From NCBI RefSeq assembly GCF_013364155.1, contig NZ_CP054916.1, forward strand, positions 2,541,001-2,605,000: 64,000 nucleotides of DNA, written 5' to 3'. A program made the position numbers and the translations under genes. This document shows, piece by piece, positions 27,834-37,420 of the stretch. Numbering within the stretch: the first letter of the stretch is position 1; every line of letters starts with the position of its first letter. This stretch comes from Streptomyces sp. NA02950. GTDB taxonomy: Bacteria; Actinomycetota; Actinomycetes; Streptomycetales; Streptomycetaceae. The notes beneath the pieces are model-generated. The model ran no database searches, was not told the origin of the DNA, and was given only the letters and a program-made list of their open reading frames with translations.

Positions 27834-30020
27834 CTACTGGCGCGTACTTCTGCCGCGCAACCCGGTGAGGGCATACGCGCACAGCAGGACGGCCACCGAC
27901 AGCATCAGCGCCTGGCCCACAGGCTGGCCCGCGAGCCGCATCAGGACTGCGAACATGCGGTCGAATTCGGAGGTCGGACGTTCGAGCGCGGCGGCGCGCA
28001 GCCGGTGCGGCAGCATGGCCAGCGAGCGCAGCTCGGGCTCCTGCATCACCCGCTGCACGACGGGCACGGCCAGGACCGGCACGGCGAGCAGGGTGGCCAG
28101 TCCGAGCGCCGTGGAACGGAAGACACCGGCGGCGAGCAGCCCGGCCCAGGAGGAACCGACGGTGAGCCCGACGAGACTGGCGGTCAGCTCGGGCCAGTCG
28201 CCCGGCAGCGGAACGGCGTCACCGCCGACGAGGAGCAGGAGGGCCGCGCTGTCCAGGACAACAACGCCGACCGACAGCAGGATCGCCCCGGCGGCGCAGA
28301 CCACGAACTTCGCGGACAGCAGCCCGAGCCGACGCGGCACGGTGTCATGGGCGGGGGCCAGCGCCGGATAGCGGAACTCCTCTCCGAAGGCGAGTGCGCC
28401 GAGGAGTCCCGCGGCGATGGCGACGGGAGGCAGCGGAAGGTCGGCCGGCCAGCCGGTGACCCGGTGCAGTTCACCGGTGATGCCCGCGCGGGCGAGCAGC
28501 ACGGAGGCCAGGAGCGAGGTGACGATCGACGCGACGGCGATGATCCAGCCGGTGCGTACGCCGGTGGCGCGGCGCAGCTCGTAGCGCATCGGCCAAGCCG
28601 GGCCGGGGAGACGGAGCCGGGGCAGGAAACGGGGCGGCGGCGCCTCGGGGTCGCGGGCGCGGACGCCCGCGGAGGTTGTCGGCCCCATGTCGGCGGTTTC
28701 CTCACCCAGCCGGTGCACCACGATGCCGTGACGGTAGGCGGCCTCCCCGACGGAGGCGGTGGGGAGGCCGTAGACCGAGATGTGGATTTCGTCGTCCCGC
28801 ACCACGGAGAACGGGTCGGCGAGCACCGTCGTCCCCTCAAGCTCGGTGTCGACCTCGGCCGCGGCTCCGGCCTGGCCGGAGATCCCCTTGCCGTCATGGC
28901 TGACGGCGCCATCGGCTGCGACGGTCCCGATCTCCGTGGTGGTGGCCGTGGGCACGGCCGCGGCAGGGGTCACCGTGGATGCGGTGGAGGTGGTGGCAGC
29001 TGTGGTTGCCGCGGCCGGGGTGGCCCCCGAGGCCGCAGCGGCGAGCTCGGGCCGCGCCTTTGCCTTCGCGGCCCCCCTGGTGCGAAATCGGAATCTGAAC
29101 CTGGACTTCGACCCGGGTGCCTTCTCGCCCTTGATACCGCCCTTGGCGCCCTTGGCATCATCGGTCTTCGTGCCACCGGCCGCGGAGCCACCCGCCTTGA
29201 CGGCCTCGGCAGCCTCGTCGGCCTCGGCCGGGAGTGCCGCCCTGGCTGCGGCCTCGGCGGCCGCTTCCGCCTCGGCCGCCTGCCGGATGGCATGGGCCTC
29301 GTCCTCGAGGACGGCGGCGAGCCGTCCGGCGAGCGGGGAGCGGACCACAACACGGGGGCGCAGCCGGGTACGGGCGAACTCCTCGACCGGCTGATCGGCG
29401 ACCAGCCGCCCGCCCTCCAGGGTCAGCACCCGGTCGGCGAGGCGGATGACACCCTCGGGATCGTCGGAGGTGACGAGGACGGCACCGCCCTGTGCGGCGA
29501 ATCCGCGCAGCAGCCCATGGAGCCAGGCGGTCTCGCGGGCGGAGAGTCCCCGCGCGGGGTTGTCGAGGATGAGGGTGTGCGGGTCCCCGAGAAGCGCGGT
29601 GGCGATGCCGAGGCGACGCTCCATCCCGGCGGCGAGATCCCCGATGCGCTCATCGGCCAGGTCGGTGAGGCCGACCACATCGAGCACCACATCGGCACGG
29701 GAGGCGGGCACCCCGACGGCGGCTCCGAGCATCCTCAGATGGCTGCGCGCGGTGCGGCCGGGGTGGCCTGGGACATCCTCGAGCAGAACGCCGATCTCGC
29801 GGGCCGGGCGCCGGATGCGGTGCAGAGGCCGGCCCCGGAAGAAGACGGAGCCATGGCCTCGGTCGAGCTGCAGCAGCAGTCGCAGCGCACTGGTCTTCCC
29901 CGCGCCGGAGCCGCCGAGCAGGACGGTGACCCGGCCCGGTGGGGCCTCGAAGGTGAGATCGTCGATGACGGGCGGGTGGTTGCGGCGGGGGGTGCTGGTC
30001 AGTCCGGTGGCCTGGATCAT
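27834..30020 (-). CDS. ABC transporter, fused ATPase and permease with degenerate ATPase motifs
   Basis: A 728-residue protein. The N-terminal ATP-binding domain has Walker A GGSGAGKTS (residues 36-44), but the signature reads LAAGMERR (129-136) instead of LSGGQ, and Walker B reads TLILDNPARGL, with Asn154 in place of the catalytic Glu. A low-complexity, Ala/Lys/Thr-rich middle (about residues 230-400) follows, then a C-terminal membrane domain with about six helices starting near PAWPMRYELRRATGVRTGW. It may be an ABC-2-type exporter half or a regulatory relic with weak hydrolysis. The substrate is unknown. It sits behind whiH on the same strand but 250 bp away. Confidence 0.83.
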   Translation of the reverse strand: MIQATGLTSTPRRNHPPVIDDLTFEAPPGRVTVLLGGSGAGKTSALRLLLQLDRGHGSVFFRGRPLHRIRRPAREIGVLLEDVPGHPGRTARSHLRMLGAAVGVPASRADVVLDVVGLTDLADERIGDLAAGMERRLGIATALLGDPHTLILDNPARGLSARETAWLHGLLRGFAAQGGAVLVTSDDPEGVIRLADRVLTLEGGRLVADQPVEEFARTRLRPRVVVRSPLAGRLAAVLEDEAHAIRQAAEAEAAAEAAARAALPAEADEAAEAVKAGGSAAGGTKTDDAKGAKGGIKGEKAPGSKSRFRFRFRTRGAAKAKARPELAAAASGATPAAATTAATTSTASTVTPAAAVPTATTTEIGTVAADGAVSHDGKGISGQAGAAAEVDTELEGTTVLADPFSVVRDDEIHISVYGLPTASVGEAAYRHGIVVHRLGEETADMGPTTSAGVRARDPEAPPPRFLPRLRLPGPAWPMRYELRRATGVRTGWIIAVASIVTSLLASVLLARAGITGELHRVTGWPADLPLPPVAIAAGLLGALAFGEEFRYPALAPAHDTVPRRLGLLSAKFVVCAAGAILLSVGVVVLDSAALLLLVGGDAVPLPGDWPELTASLVGLTVGSSWAGLLAAGVFRSTALGLATLLAVPVLAVPVVQRVMQEPELRSLAMLPHRLRAAALERPTSEFDRMFAVLMRLAGQPVGQALMLSVAVLLCAYALTGLRGRSTRQ

Positions 30021-30166
30021 TGCTTCTCCCGCGGGGCGTCGAACCGCTCGGTGGCACGTGGGGACTGGTGACGTACCGGAGCACGGTAACCCGCTATGTC
30101 CTATTTAGCCGGAACCTCACCCTCTGACGAGTCGTCGTGTCACACCCGTCACACCCGTCCCATCCA

Positions 30167-30928
30167 TCACACCTCGGGACGGAGCATGGGCGGATTGAGG
30201 AGCGTGGCGCCTCCGGCCCGGAACAGCTGGGCGGGTCGGCCGCCCTGACGGGTGGTCGTTCCCCCCGTGGGCACCAGGAAGCCGGGGGTGCCGGTGACCT
30301 TGCGGTGGAAGTTGCGCGGGTCCAGGGCGACGCCCCACACCGCCTCGTAGACCCGGCGCAGCTCACCGACCGTGAACTCCTGAGGGCAGAAGGCCGTGGC
30401 CAGAGAGGAGTACTCGATCTTGGAGCGGGCGCGCTCAACTCCGTCCGCGAGGATCCGGGCATGGTCGAAGGCGAGCGGTGCCGCCAGCTCGCCGTCGCGG
30501 CCGAACGCTCCCTCCTGGTCGAGAAGCGACTCGACCGGGGCCCAGCGCACGCTGTGCGCGTCCCCTCCGGGCCGGGGGGCGGGCAGATCGGGGGCGAGGG
30601 CGAGATGCGCGACGCTGACCACGCGCATCCTGGGGTCTCGCTTCGGATCCCCGTAGGTGGCGAGTTGCTCGAGATGGGCGGCGTTCGGCGGGGCCGGGAG
30701 AGCCGGGTCATGGGCGAGCAGTCCGGTCTCCTCGGCCAGCTCCCTGGCCGCCGCCGCGGCCAAGTCCTCGTCGGCCCGCACAAATCCCCCCGGGAGCGCC
30801 CACCGCCCCTTGAAGGGCGGCTCTCCGCGACGGACGGCCAGCGCACACAGCGCGTGCCGCCGCACGGTGAGCACGACCAGATCCACGGTGACGGCGAATG
30901 CCGGGAAGGCCGACGGGTCGTAGGGCAT
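30167..30928 (-). CDS. NUDIX-domain protein with C-terminal winged helix (NrtR-like)
   Basis: A 253-residue protein. Residues 10-150 form a NUDIX hydrolase domain with a complete box at 48-70 (GFVRADEDLAAAAARELAEE followed by TGL), so the catalytic residues are present. Residues 160-235 form a winged-helix-like domain (KIEYSSLATAFCPQEFTVGELRRVYEAVW, RNFHRKVTGTPGFL), the architecture of NrtR regulators that sense ADP-ribose and control NAD synthesis. An intact NUDIX box is not unusual in NrtR relatives. A palindrome just upstream may be its operator. Targets are unknown; a pure hydrolase is the alternative. Confidence 0.85.
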   Translation of the reverse strand: MPYDPSAFPAFAVTVDLVVLTVRRHALCALAVRRGEPPFKGRWALPGGFVRADEDLAAAAARELAEETGLLAHDPALPAPPNAAHLEQLATYGDPKRDPRMRVVSVAHLALAPDLPAPRPGGDAHSVRWAPVESLLDQEGAFGRDGELAAPLAFDHARILADGVERARSKIEYSSLATAFCPQEFTVGELRRVYEAVWGVALDPRNFHRKVTGTPGFLVPTGGTTTRQGGRPAQLFRAGGATLLNPPMLRPEV

Positions 30929-30941
30929 AACGCGATCATAG

Positions 30942-30956
30942 TCGTCTGCCTGACGA
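30942..30956. promoter_or_regulatory. Palindrome TCGTC-N5-GACGA before the NUDIX regulator gene
   Basis: The palindrome sits 14-28 bp upstream of the NUDIX/winged-helix start, inside an AT-richer stretch, and is a plausible autoregulatory site. The next flanking bases pair only partly. Confidence 0.4.
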
Positions 30957-31078
30957 TAAACAGGCTCTTCAGCATGATCGTGGATGTTCCGGAGATCGCT
31001 CTCTCCCCCGTATCCCCGCGCGATTCTCGTATCTGTCTGCGAATGCCGCGGCCCCCGGACGCGGCCCGCCGCTAGCGG

Positions 31079-32557
31079 TCAGCGTCGGCTGCGCGTCCCG
31101 CGTCCGCCCGTACGGCGCCGGGTGCGCGGCCTGCCCTCCGGGCGGCGCCTGCCTCCCGGCGCACTCGCCGCGGCCGGGCCGCCGGAGCCGGTCCTGCCGT
31201 CCGTCGCCCTCCGCTTCTGTTGCTCCCCCTCGTCCGCCCGGTCCACCTGCTGCTCGAACCGCTTCTCGTCCTGCTCCGCTTCCGTCGTCACCGCCGTCTC
31301 CACGGAGTCCGCCGTCCCCACGGAGTCCGCCGTCCCCACTGCCTCCACGGCCTCCACCGCTTCGCCGGGGCCGACCGGCTCGGCGGCACCGGCCCGCACC
31401 AACTCCTCCTGGACCGCGGCATGCACGGCACGGTCCACTCCGCCCTGGCGAAGGCACCGGCGCAGCAGCTCCGGGTTGAGCCCTTCGTTGCACGCCTGGT
31501 GCAGCAGCTTGGCGAAGAGATACTCGGGATCGGCCTTCAGCGCCCCACTGAGCGCCACCCGGGCGGCTGGCTCATCACCCCCGGCCCATGCGACCCAGCC
31601 CGCGAGGGTGAGCGGCGCCGCCGCATGTTCCTGGTACGAGCCGACACAGCGGCGAGCCAGCGCACGCCACAGCCGCAGGGCCGCCTCGGTATCGGGACCT
31701 TCCATCCATCGCGCGGCCCAGTCCCGAGTCACCCGGTCCTGGAGACCGATGATCACCGCTGCCGTCTCCTCGTCTCCGAGCAGGCCGTCGTCGCGGAGAT
31801 CGGCGGCGCAGAGGTCGGTGGCCGTTGGAGCCGCTCGGAGCCGGTCGAGCATCTGCCCCACGAGAACGAGGGTCTCAGCGCGTACCGTGGCGCTGTCGGT
31901 GCGCTCCAGGATCCGCGGCACCAGCCCACCCGCGGCCACGTCCAGGGCACGTTCCTGCGCATCGGCCCGGGGGCCGACGAGCGGTGCCAGCCGGGCCTCC
32001 ATCTCACGCAGCGAACCGCGGACATGGACACCCGCGAAGGTCGCAGCGGCGGCCATCACCGAGGTGCCGGGCAGGGCCAGCGGCACCCCTTCCGGCGGAC
32101 AGCAGCGCTGGTCGGGGCAGACGTAGGACCAGAACCTGCCGCCGGACAGACACAGCGCCTCGTAGACGGGCACCTCCATCGCCCCGCACGCGATGCGCAG
32201 ACGCTGGGCGAGGGGCCGTAACCGCTCCATCGCGTCCAACCCGGACTCGCCCTCGGCCGGATCCTGGCACAGGAACAGGACAATCCCGTCCGGGCGCTCA
32301 CCGCGCCGCTGACTGCTGGTGATCAGGCACTCCGCGAGCTGGTCGCAGACCTCCGGCCATTCCTCGGGCGTGCCGGGGATACCGAGCCGCAGTCTCCCGC
32401 CGAACCGGCCGCGGGGGCCGTGCAGCGCGATCATCACGATGCTGTCGTCCGGATGAAAGCCCAGAACATACGGCAGGGCGTCGGCGAGCTCCGCCGGGCT
32501 GCGCAGCGTGACCTGGTCCTGGCCGGAGAGCCCGGCCGCTTCGTCGTGTCGAGTCAT
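31079..32557 (-). CDS. DUF4192-family protein
   Basis: A 492-residue actinobacterial protein with the DUF4192 start [28 protein letters not shown]. The core runs to about residue 370, with a C-x-C-rich segment ([16 protein letters not shown]) that may bind metal. The C-terminal 120 residues are low-complexity: two 18-bp repeats encoding VGTADS, then an Arg/Gly-rich basic tail. ATG 32557 begins [16 protein letters not shown]. It is divergent from the RecQ gene with only 110 bp between starts. The function of DUF4192 is unknown. Confidence 0.82.
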   Translation of the reverse strand: MTRHDEAAGLSGQDQVTLRSPAELADALPYVLGFHPDDSIVMIALHGPRGRFGGRLRLGIPGTPEEWPEVCDQLAECLITSSQRRGERPDGIVLFLCQDPAEGESGLDAMERLRPLAQRLRIACGAMEVPVYEALCLSGGRFWSYVCPDQRCCPPEGVPLALPGTSVMAAAATFAGVHVRGSLREMEARLAPLVGPRADAQERALDVAAGGLVPRILERTDSATVRAETLVLVGQMLDRLRAAPTATDLCAADLRDDGLLGDEETAAVIIGLQDRVTRDWAARWMEGPDTEAALRLWRALARRCVGSYQEHAAAPLTLAGWVAWAGGDEPAARVALSGALKADPEYLFAKLLHQACNEGLNPELLRRCLRQGGVDRAVHAAVQEELVRAGAAEPVGPGEAVEAVEAVGTADSVGTADSVETAVTTEAEQDEKRFEQQVDRADEGEQQKRRATDGRTGSGGPAAASAPGGRRRPEGRPRTRRRTGGRGTRSRR

Positions 32558-32667
32558 GGCCCGACGGTCTCGCAGTCGAGCCGACCCCGCCAGCCCTGTG
32601 GATAACGTTATCCACAGGCCGCCCGGCCCGTTCGCGCGTTGTCGGGGGGATCGGGTTGCATGGGGGC

Positions 32668-34857
32668 ATGAGCGACGAAGACCTGCGTATCTCGGCCGAC
32701 CGCGTCCTGGCCCGCCTCGTCGGCGACTCCACCGGCTCGGCACGTCTCCGTGAGGATCAATGGCGCGCGATCGAGGCGCTGGTGGCCGAGCGCCGCAGAG
32801 CGCTGGTCGTGCAGCGCACCGGCTGGGGCAAGTCGGCGGTGTATTTCGTCGCCACCGCGCTGCTGCGGGAGCGCGGCAGCGGTCCGACCGTGATCGTCTC
32901 CCCACTGCTGGCGCTGATGCGCAACCAGGTCGAGGCCGCCGCGCGCGCCGGTATCCACGCGCGCACCATCAACTCGGCCAATACCGAGGAGTGGGACACC
33001 ATCCAGGCGGAGGTGGCCGCGGGCGGGGTGGATGTGCTGCTGGTCAGCCCCGAGCGGCTCAACAACCCCGACTTCCGCGATCAGGTGCTGCCCAAGCTGG
33101 CCGCCGCCACGGGCCTGCTCGTCGTCGACGAGGCGCATTGCATCTCCGACTGGGGCCATGACTTCCGTCCCGACTACCGCAGGCTGCGCACCATGCTCGC
33201 CGATCTGCCCCAGGGCGTCCCGGTGCTGGCCACGACGGCCACGGCGAACGCCCGGGTCACGGCCGATGTCGCCGAGCAGTTGGGCACGGGCGGGCGGGAG
33301 ACCGCCGACGGCGACGGGGAGGCCAGGCGGGCACTGGTGCTGCGCGGGCCGCTGGACCGGGAAAGCCTGAGCCTGGGTGTGTTGCAACTGCCGGACTCCG
33401 CCCACCGGCTCGCCTGGCTCGCCGACCACCTCCATGAGCTGCCGGGATCGGGGATCATCTACACCCTCACCGTCGCCGCGGCCGAAGAGGTGACCGCGTT
33501 TCTGCGGCAGCGCGGCCACACCGTCGCCTCGTACACCGGCAAGACCGAGAACGCCGACCGGCAGCAGGCCGAGGATGATCTGCTCGCCAACCGGGTCAAG
33601 GCGCTGGTCGCCACCTCGGCGCTGGGCATGGGGTTCGACAAGCCCGACCTGGGCTTCGTGGTGCACCTCGGCTCGCCCTCCTCCCCCATCGCCTACTACC
33701 AGCAGGTCGGCCGGGCCGGGCGCGGTGTGGAGCACGCCGAGGTGCTGCTGCTGCCCGGGCGTGAGGACGAGGCGATCTGGCGGTATTTCGCCTCGCTCGC
33801 CTTTCCGCCCGAGGAGCAGGTGCGCCGCACGCTGGAGGTGCTGGCGGCAGCGGACCGGCCGGTGTCGCTGCCCGCGCTCGAGCCACGGGTCGAACTGCGG
33901 CGGTCCCGCCTGGAGATCATGCTCAAGGTGCTCGATGTCGACGGGGCGGTGCACCGGGTGCGCGGCGGCTGGACCGCGACCGGGCAGCCCTGGGCGTACG
34001 ACGCCGAGCGGTACGCCTGGGTGGCCCGGCAGCGGGAGGCGGAGCAGCAGGCGATGCGTGACTACGCCTCGTCGGCGGACTGCCGGATGGAGTTCCTGCG
34101 CCGGCAGTTGGACGACGAGAAGGCGGCCCCCTGCGGCCGCTGTGACAACTGCGCGGGGGCCCGGTTCACCACCGAGGTGTCCGCGGCCTCGCTCGACGCG
34201 GCACGCGGCGAGCTGGGGCGGCCCGGTGTCGAGGTGGAGCCGCGCCGGATGTGGCCGACCGGGCTGCCCGCCGTGGGCGTCGACCTCAAGGGCCGTATCC
34301 CCGCGGGCGAGCAGGCCGCCCCCGGCCGGGCCCTCGGCCGGCTCTCGGACATCGGCTGGGGAAACCGGCTGCGGCCGCTGCTCGCCCCGCGGAGCCCGGA
34401 CACCCCGGTGCCCGACGATGTGGCCGAAGCGGTGGTGACGGTGCTGGCCGACTGGGCCAGGGGCCCCGGCGGATGGGCGTCGGGCGCGTCGGACGCACCG
34501 GCCCGCCCGGTGGGTGTGGTCACCCTCGCCTCCCGCACCCGGCCGCAGCTGATCCGGACACTCGGCGAGCGGATCGCCGCCATCGGCCGGATGCCGCTGC
34601 TCGGCACCGTCGCCTACCAGGACCCGGAGGTGGACACCCGGGTGCCACGTACCAACAGCGCCCAGCGGCTGCGTGCGCTGCACGGTGCGCTGACCGTGCC
34701 GCCCGCACTGGCGGAGGCCCTCGCGGAAGCGGGTGGCCCGGTCCTGCTGGTGGATGATCTGTCGGACACCGGCTGGACCATGGCCGTCGCCGCCCGGCTG
34801 CTCCGGCGGGCCGGGGCGGCAGAGGTGTATCCACTGGTCCTCGCGGTGCAGGGGTAG
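32668..34857 (+). CDS. RecQ-family DNA helicase fused to a phosphoribosyltransferase-like domain
   Basis: A 729-residue protein. The SF2 helicase core has [10 protein letters not shown] (Walker A), [20 protein letters not shown] (motif II and the aromatic loop), ATTATAN (motif III), [15 protein letters not shown] and QQVGRAGR (motif VI). A RecQ-type zinc site follows (CRMEFLRRQ..., CGRCDNC). No HRDC domain is present. The last 200 residues instead look like a type I phosphoribosyltransferase, with the PRPP-binding motif [13 protein letters not shown] at residues 692-704. The start ATG 32668 is preceded by weak purines only. The gene stands alone and is probably a repair helicase. Confidence 0.87.
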   Translation: MSDEDLRISADRVLARLVGDSTGSARLREDQWRAIEALVAERRRALVVQRTGWGKSAVYFVATALLRERGSGPTVIVSPLLALMRNQVEAAARAGIHARTINSANTEEWDTIQAEVAAGGVDVLLVSPERLNNPDFRDQVLPKLAAATGLLVVDEAHCISDWGHDFRPDYRRLRTMLADLPQGVPVLATTATANARVTADVAEQLGTGGRETADGDGEARRALVLRGPLDRESLSLGVLQLPDSAHRLAWLADHLHELPGSGIIYTLTVAAAEEVTAFLRQRGHTVASYTGKTENADRQQAEDDLLANRVKALVATSALGMGFDKPDLGFVVHLGSPSSPIAYYQQVGRAGRGVEHAEVLLLPGREDEAIWRYFASLAFPPEEQVRRTLEVLAAADRPVSLPALEPRVELRRSRLEIMLKVLDVDGAVHRVRGGWTATGQPWAYDAERYAWVARQREAEQQAMRDYASSADCRMEFLRRQLDDEKAAPCGRCDNCAGARFTTEVSAASLDAARGELGRPGVEVEPRRMWPTGLPAVGVDLKGRIPAGEQAAPGRALGRLSDIGWGNRLRPLLAPRSPDTPVPDDVAEAVVTVLADWARGPGGWASGASDAPARPVGVVTLASRTRPQLIRTLGERIAAIGRMPLLGTVAYQDPEVDTRVPRTNSAQRLRALHGALTVPPALAEALAEAGGPVLLVDDLSDTGWTMAVAARLLRRAGAAEVYPLVLAVQG

Positions 34858-35085
34858 GAGACGCCCGCCCGCGCCCGATGCGCGAGCGGGCCGGGAATTT
34901 TGAACGCGCACCAACGTAAATCGGTCAGTGGCGTCAACTGCTCATTGCCGCACGGGAGCCCGACCGCAAGAATTGTCCTCAGCTCCCCGCCTTCGGCCAG
35001 TCCGTGGTCCCGCTGGGGCGGTGTTGTGGCCTGCGCCCGTGCCCGACCTCGCCCGGACCCTGGGCGCGCTGACGAAGGGAGGACC

Positions 35086-35706
35086 GTGACCTTCGGCTTC
35101 GCTCCGCCACCGTCCGCCGATCCCGCTTCCCGACTGGGGCGTATGCTCGAACCCTCCGAATGGGCCGCCGCCGGTATTCCGCTGCTGCGCAATCCTCGCG
35201 AGATCGTCACCGGACTGCACAGCCGCCATCTGCCGACACCGTCCACAGCAGTCGTGGCGGTCCTGGACCCGGAGGAACGGCTCACGGCCAGCGCCTCGTT
35301 CTCCCGGCGCGGCGCTCTCTCCGCAGACGGCTGGGATTTCCGCAACGCGCTCCTGGCCCAGCTGCGCCGGGTCATCCCCCACGATCTGCGGCGCCGCACA
35401 CCGGTACGCACCGCCGTGCTGCTCTACTGCCGCGACGGCGAGAGCCAGTGGACCCAGGAGGACGGCGCCTGGATGTGGGGACTGCGGGATGCCTGCACGC
35501 TGCACGGACTGCGCTGCGGTGCGTACATCACGCTGACCCGCGACGGCTGGCAGGTCCTCGGCGAAGGGCGGAGCGGCCGTCGGCCGCATTCCGCCTCGCT
35601 CCGGACCGCGCTCGGCATCGCCGCCACCACCGACGGCGAGGCCACGCCGCTGTCGCAGCCCCGTAGCGGGGCGCATGACGCGCTCAGCCACTCCGCGGCC
35701 GTGTAG
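35086..35706 (+). CDS. Conserved hypothetical protein
   Basis: A 206-residue protein beginning VTFGFAPPPSADPASRLGRM. GTG 35086 follows AAGGGAGGACC. It contains a DUF4192-like flavour in its middle (RTAVLLYCRDGESQWTQEDGAWMWGLRDACTLHGL) but no motif I can assign. It is conserved next to recQ and rnhB in streptomycetes as I recall. There is no signal peptide or membrane helix. The 229 bp between it and recQ hold nothing recognisable. Confidence 0.7.
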   Translation: MTFGFAPPPSADPASRLGRMLEPSEWAAAGIPLLRNPREIVTGLHSRHLPTPSTAVVAVLDPEERLTASASFSRRGALSADGWDFRNALLAQLRRVIPHDLRRRTPVRTAVLLYCRDGESQWTQEDGAWMWGLRDACTLHGLRCGAYITLTRDGWQVLGEGRSGRRPHSASLRTALGIAATTDGEATPLSQPRSGAHDALSHSAAV

Positions 35707-35787
35707 CCACCGTCCGGCCGGACGCCGGACAGCTCCGTCACCTGGGACAGAGACTGCCGGGCACCGGGCGTACGAGGACGTGCGGGA

Positions 35788-36450
35788 TCAGACGCCCGCG
35801 GTGATGAGGGAGTTGATGCGCTGCGGGTCACCGCAGACGATCAGCAGCGCACCGGCACGGCTCATCGCATCCGGCAGCGCCCGTCCGACGGCGTCGTCCG
35901 CCCCGCCGTTGACGGCGACGACCACGACCGGACGGCCCTTGGCACGGCCGGAGCCGGCCGCGGCGTAGAAGACGTCGTCACCGGCGTCCTGCTGCGCCCA
36001 GTAGGACGCCTCGCCGAAGGACAACTCGTGGGCCGCCCACGGATGCTGGTCGCCGGTGGTCAGCACCAGGATGTCACCGGGTGCCCGACCAGAGTCCAGC
36101 AGCAGGTCGACCGCCTCGTCCGCCGCGTCCAGAGCGCCGTCCACCGAGGCGGGGATCAGCTGTATCTGGGGCGCGGCCGTCGTGGCGGCAGCGGGAGCGG
36201 CCTTGGCAGCCGGGGCCGCCGGAGCGGTCGGCACGGGCTTCGTCGAATCGCTCGTGGAGCGCTGCGACGGAGCCGACGAGGTCCCGGTGGTGCCGCGGCT
36301 CGGACCGGGGCTTCCGGGCCGCCGCGGAACAGGCCGGGGGCCGGGACCAGGGACAGGACGAGGGGTCGGCGCGGTGCGGCCTGCGGCCGGTGTCGCGCGA
36401 GGACCCGGGACACTCTCGTGAATCTGAGGCTCCTCGGGGATGAGAGGCAT
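35788..36450 (-). CDS. Hypothetical protein with Pro-rich N-terminus and helicase-C-like end
   Basis: A 220-residue protein. The first 100 residues are Pro/Ala/Thr-rich and probably disordered. The C-terminal 115 residues read like the end of a UvrD/Rep-type helicase domain: GDILVLTTGDQHPWA, GSGRAKGRPVVVVAVN, ALPDAMSRAGALLIVCGDPQ; the GRAKG and SRA motifs resemble helicase motifs Va and VI. No Walker A is present, so it cannot be an active helicase. It is downstream of rnhB by 68 bp on the same strand, probably in one transcript. The helicase relation is inference. Confidence 0.65.
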   Translation of the reverse strand: MPLIPEEPQIHESVPGPRATPAAGRTAPTPRPVPGPGPRPVPRRPGSPGPSRGTTGTSSAPSQRSTSDSTKPVPTAPAAPAAKAAPAAATTAAPQIQLIPASVDGALDAADEAVDLLLDSGRAPGDILVLTTGDQHPWAAHELSFGEASYWAQQDAGDDVFYAAAGSGRAKGRPVVVVAVNGGADDAVGRALPDAMSRAGALLIVCGDPQRINSLITAGV

Positions 36451-36518
36451 GGGCTGATGTCTATCAAACGTCGGTGCGATTCGCATCGGCGGGTGGCGGT
36501 TTTCACCGCTTGGTCTGC

Positions 36519-37220
36519 TCAGAAGTCGAAGCCGAGTTGGCCTTCGTCCTCCAGCCCGACCGGTTCGAGTGCCGTGCGCACCCGCTTGAGGTGCCGCCAC
36601 CGGGGCAGCCCGTCCAGGTAGGCCCAGGACAGGCGATGGTGGGGGGTGGGCCCCAGCTCCCGCAGAGCGGCGCGGTGCACGGGGGACGGATATCCGGCGT
36701 TGTCACCGAAGCGGAAGTCCGCGTGGGCGACTCCCAGTTCGGCCATCATCGCATCCCGTCGTACCTTGGCGATCACAGAGGCGGCGGCGACGGACACACA
36801 GGACTGATCGCCCTTGATGACCGTACGAACCGTCCAGGGCGAGCCGAGGTAGTTGTGCTTGCCGTCCAGGATCACCGCGTCGGGACGGACGGGCAGCCCG
36901 TCGAGCGCCCGTGTCGCGGCGAGCCGGAGGGCGGCCGTCATCCCCAGGTCGTCGATCTCCTCGGGAGAGGAGTGACCCAGGGCGTGCGCGGTGACCCACG
37001 TCTCCAACTCCTGCGCCAACGACGTGCGCTTCATGGGACTCAGCAGCTTGGAGTCGGTGAGCCCGGTCGGCGGACGCCGCAGACCGGTGATCGCCGCACA
37101 GACCGTCACCGGCCCGGCCCATGCCCCGCGCCCGACCTCGTCGACACCGACGACGATCTTTGCTCCTGTGGTGGCGCGGAGCGAGCGCTCGACACTGTGG
37201 GTGGGCGGTTCGTAGGCCAT
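36519..37220 (-). CDS. rnhB: Ribonuclease HII
   Basis: A 233-residue type 2 RNase H. The metal-binding acidic residues are D27 and E28 ([14 protein letters not shown]), D119 ([11 protein letters not shown]) and D156 ([15 protein letters not shown]), with [11 protein letters not shown] before the C-terminal helix. It removes single ribonucleotides and RNA primers from DNA in the cytoplasm. ATG 37220 gives [13 protein letters not shown]. The gene is followed closely by a hypothetical protein, and the ADP-ribosylglycohydrolase lies 200 bp upstream on the same strand. Confidence 0.95.
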   Translation of the reverse strand: MAYEPPTHSVERSLRATTGAKIVVGVDEVGRGAWAGPVTVCAAITGLRRPPTGLTDSKLLSPMKRTSLAQELETWVTAHALGHSSPEEIDDLGMTAALRLAATRALDGLPVRPDAVILDGKHNYLGSPWTVRTVIKGDQSCVSVAAASVIAKVRRDAMMAELGVAHADFRFGDNAGYPSPVHRAALRELGPTPHHRLSWAYLDGLPRWRHLKRVRTALEPVGLEDEGQLGFDF

Positions 37221-37420
37221 GACGAGGACAACATTACGCCGCTCCTACGGAGGTTCGGTAGCCGGATAGAGGGCCGCCGGGTCCGGCCGACTGTGCACGG
37301 CGCCTTCCCGGCGCCTCCGGCAGCCCTCCAGCCCAACACGACGCCGAGGACGGCCGTTTCACCCGCCCCGACCGCGGAGCCGGGTGCCGGGCACCGTCAG
37401 GCCGCCGGCACCGTCGAGCG

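Noticed and set aside
28005..30071. Plus-strand frame of 688 codons opposite the ABC fusion
   Set aside because: Gly/Gln/Arg-rich shadow frame. The minus-strand frame has clear ATPase motifs and membrane helices.
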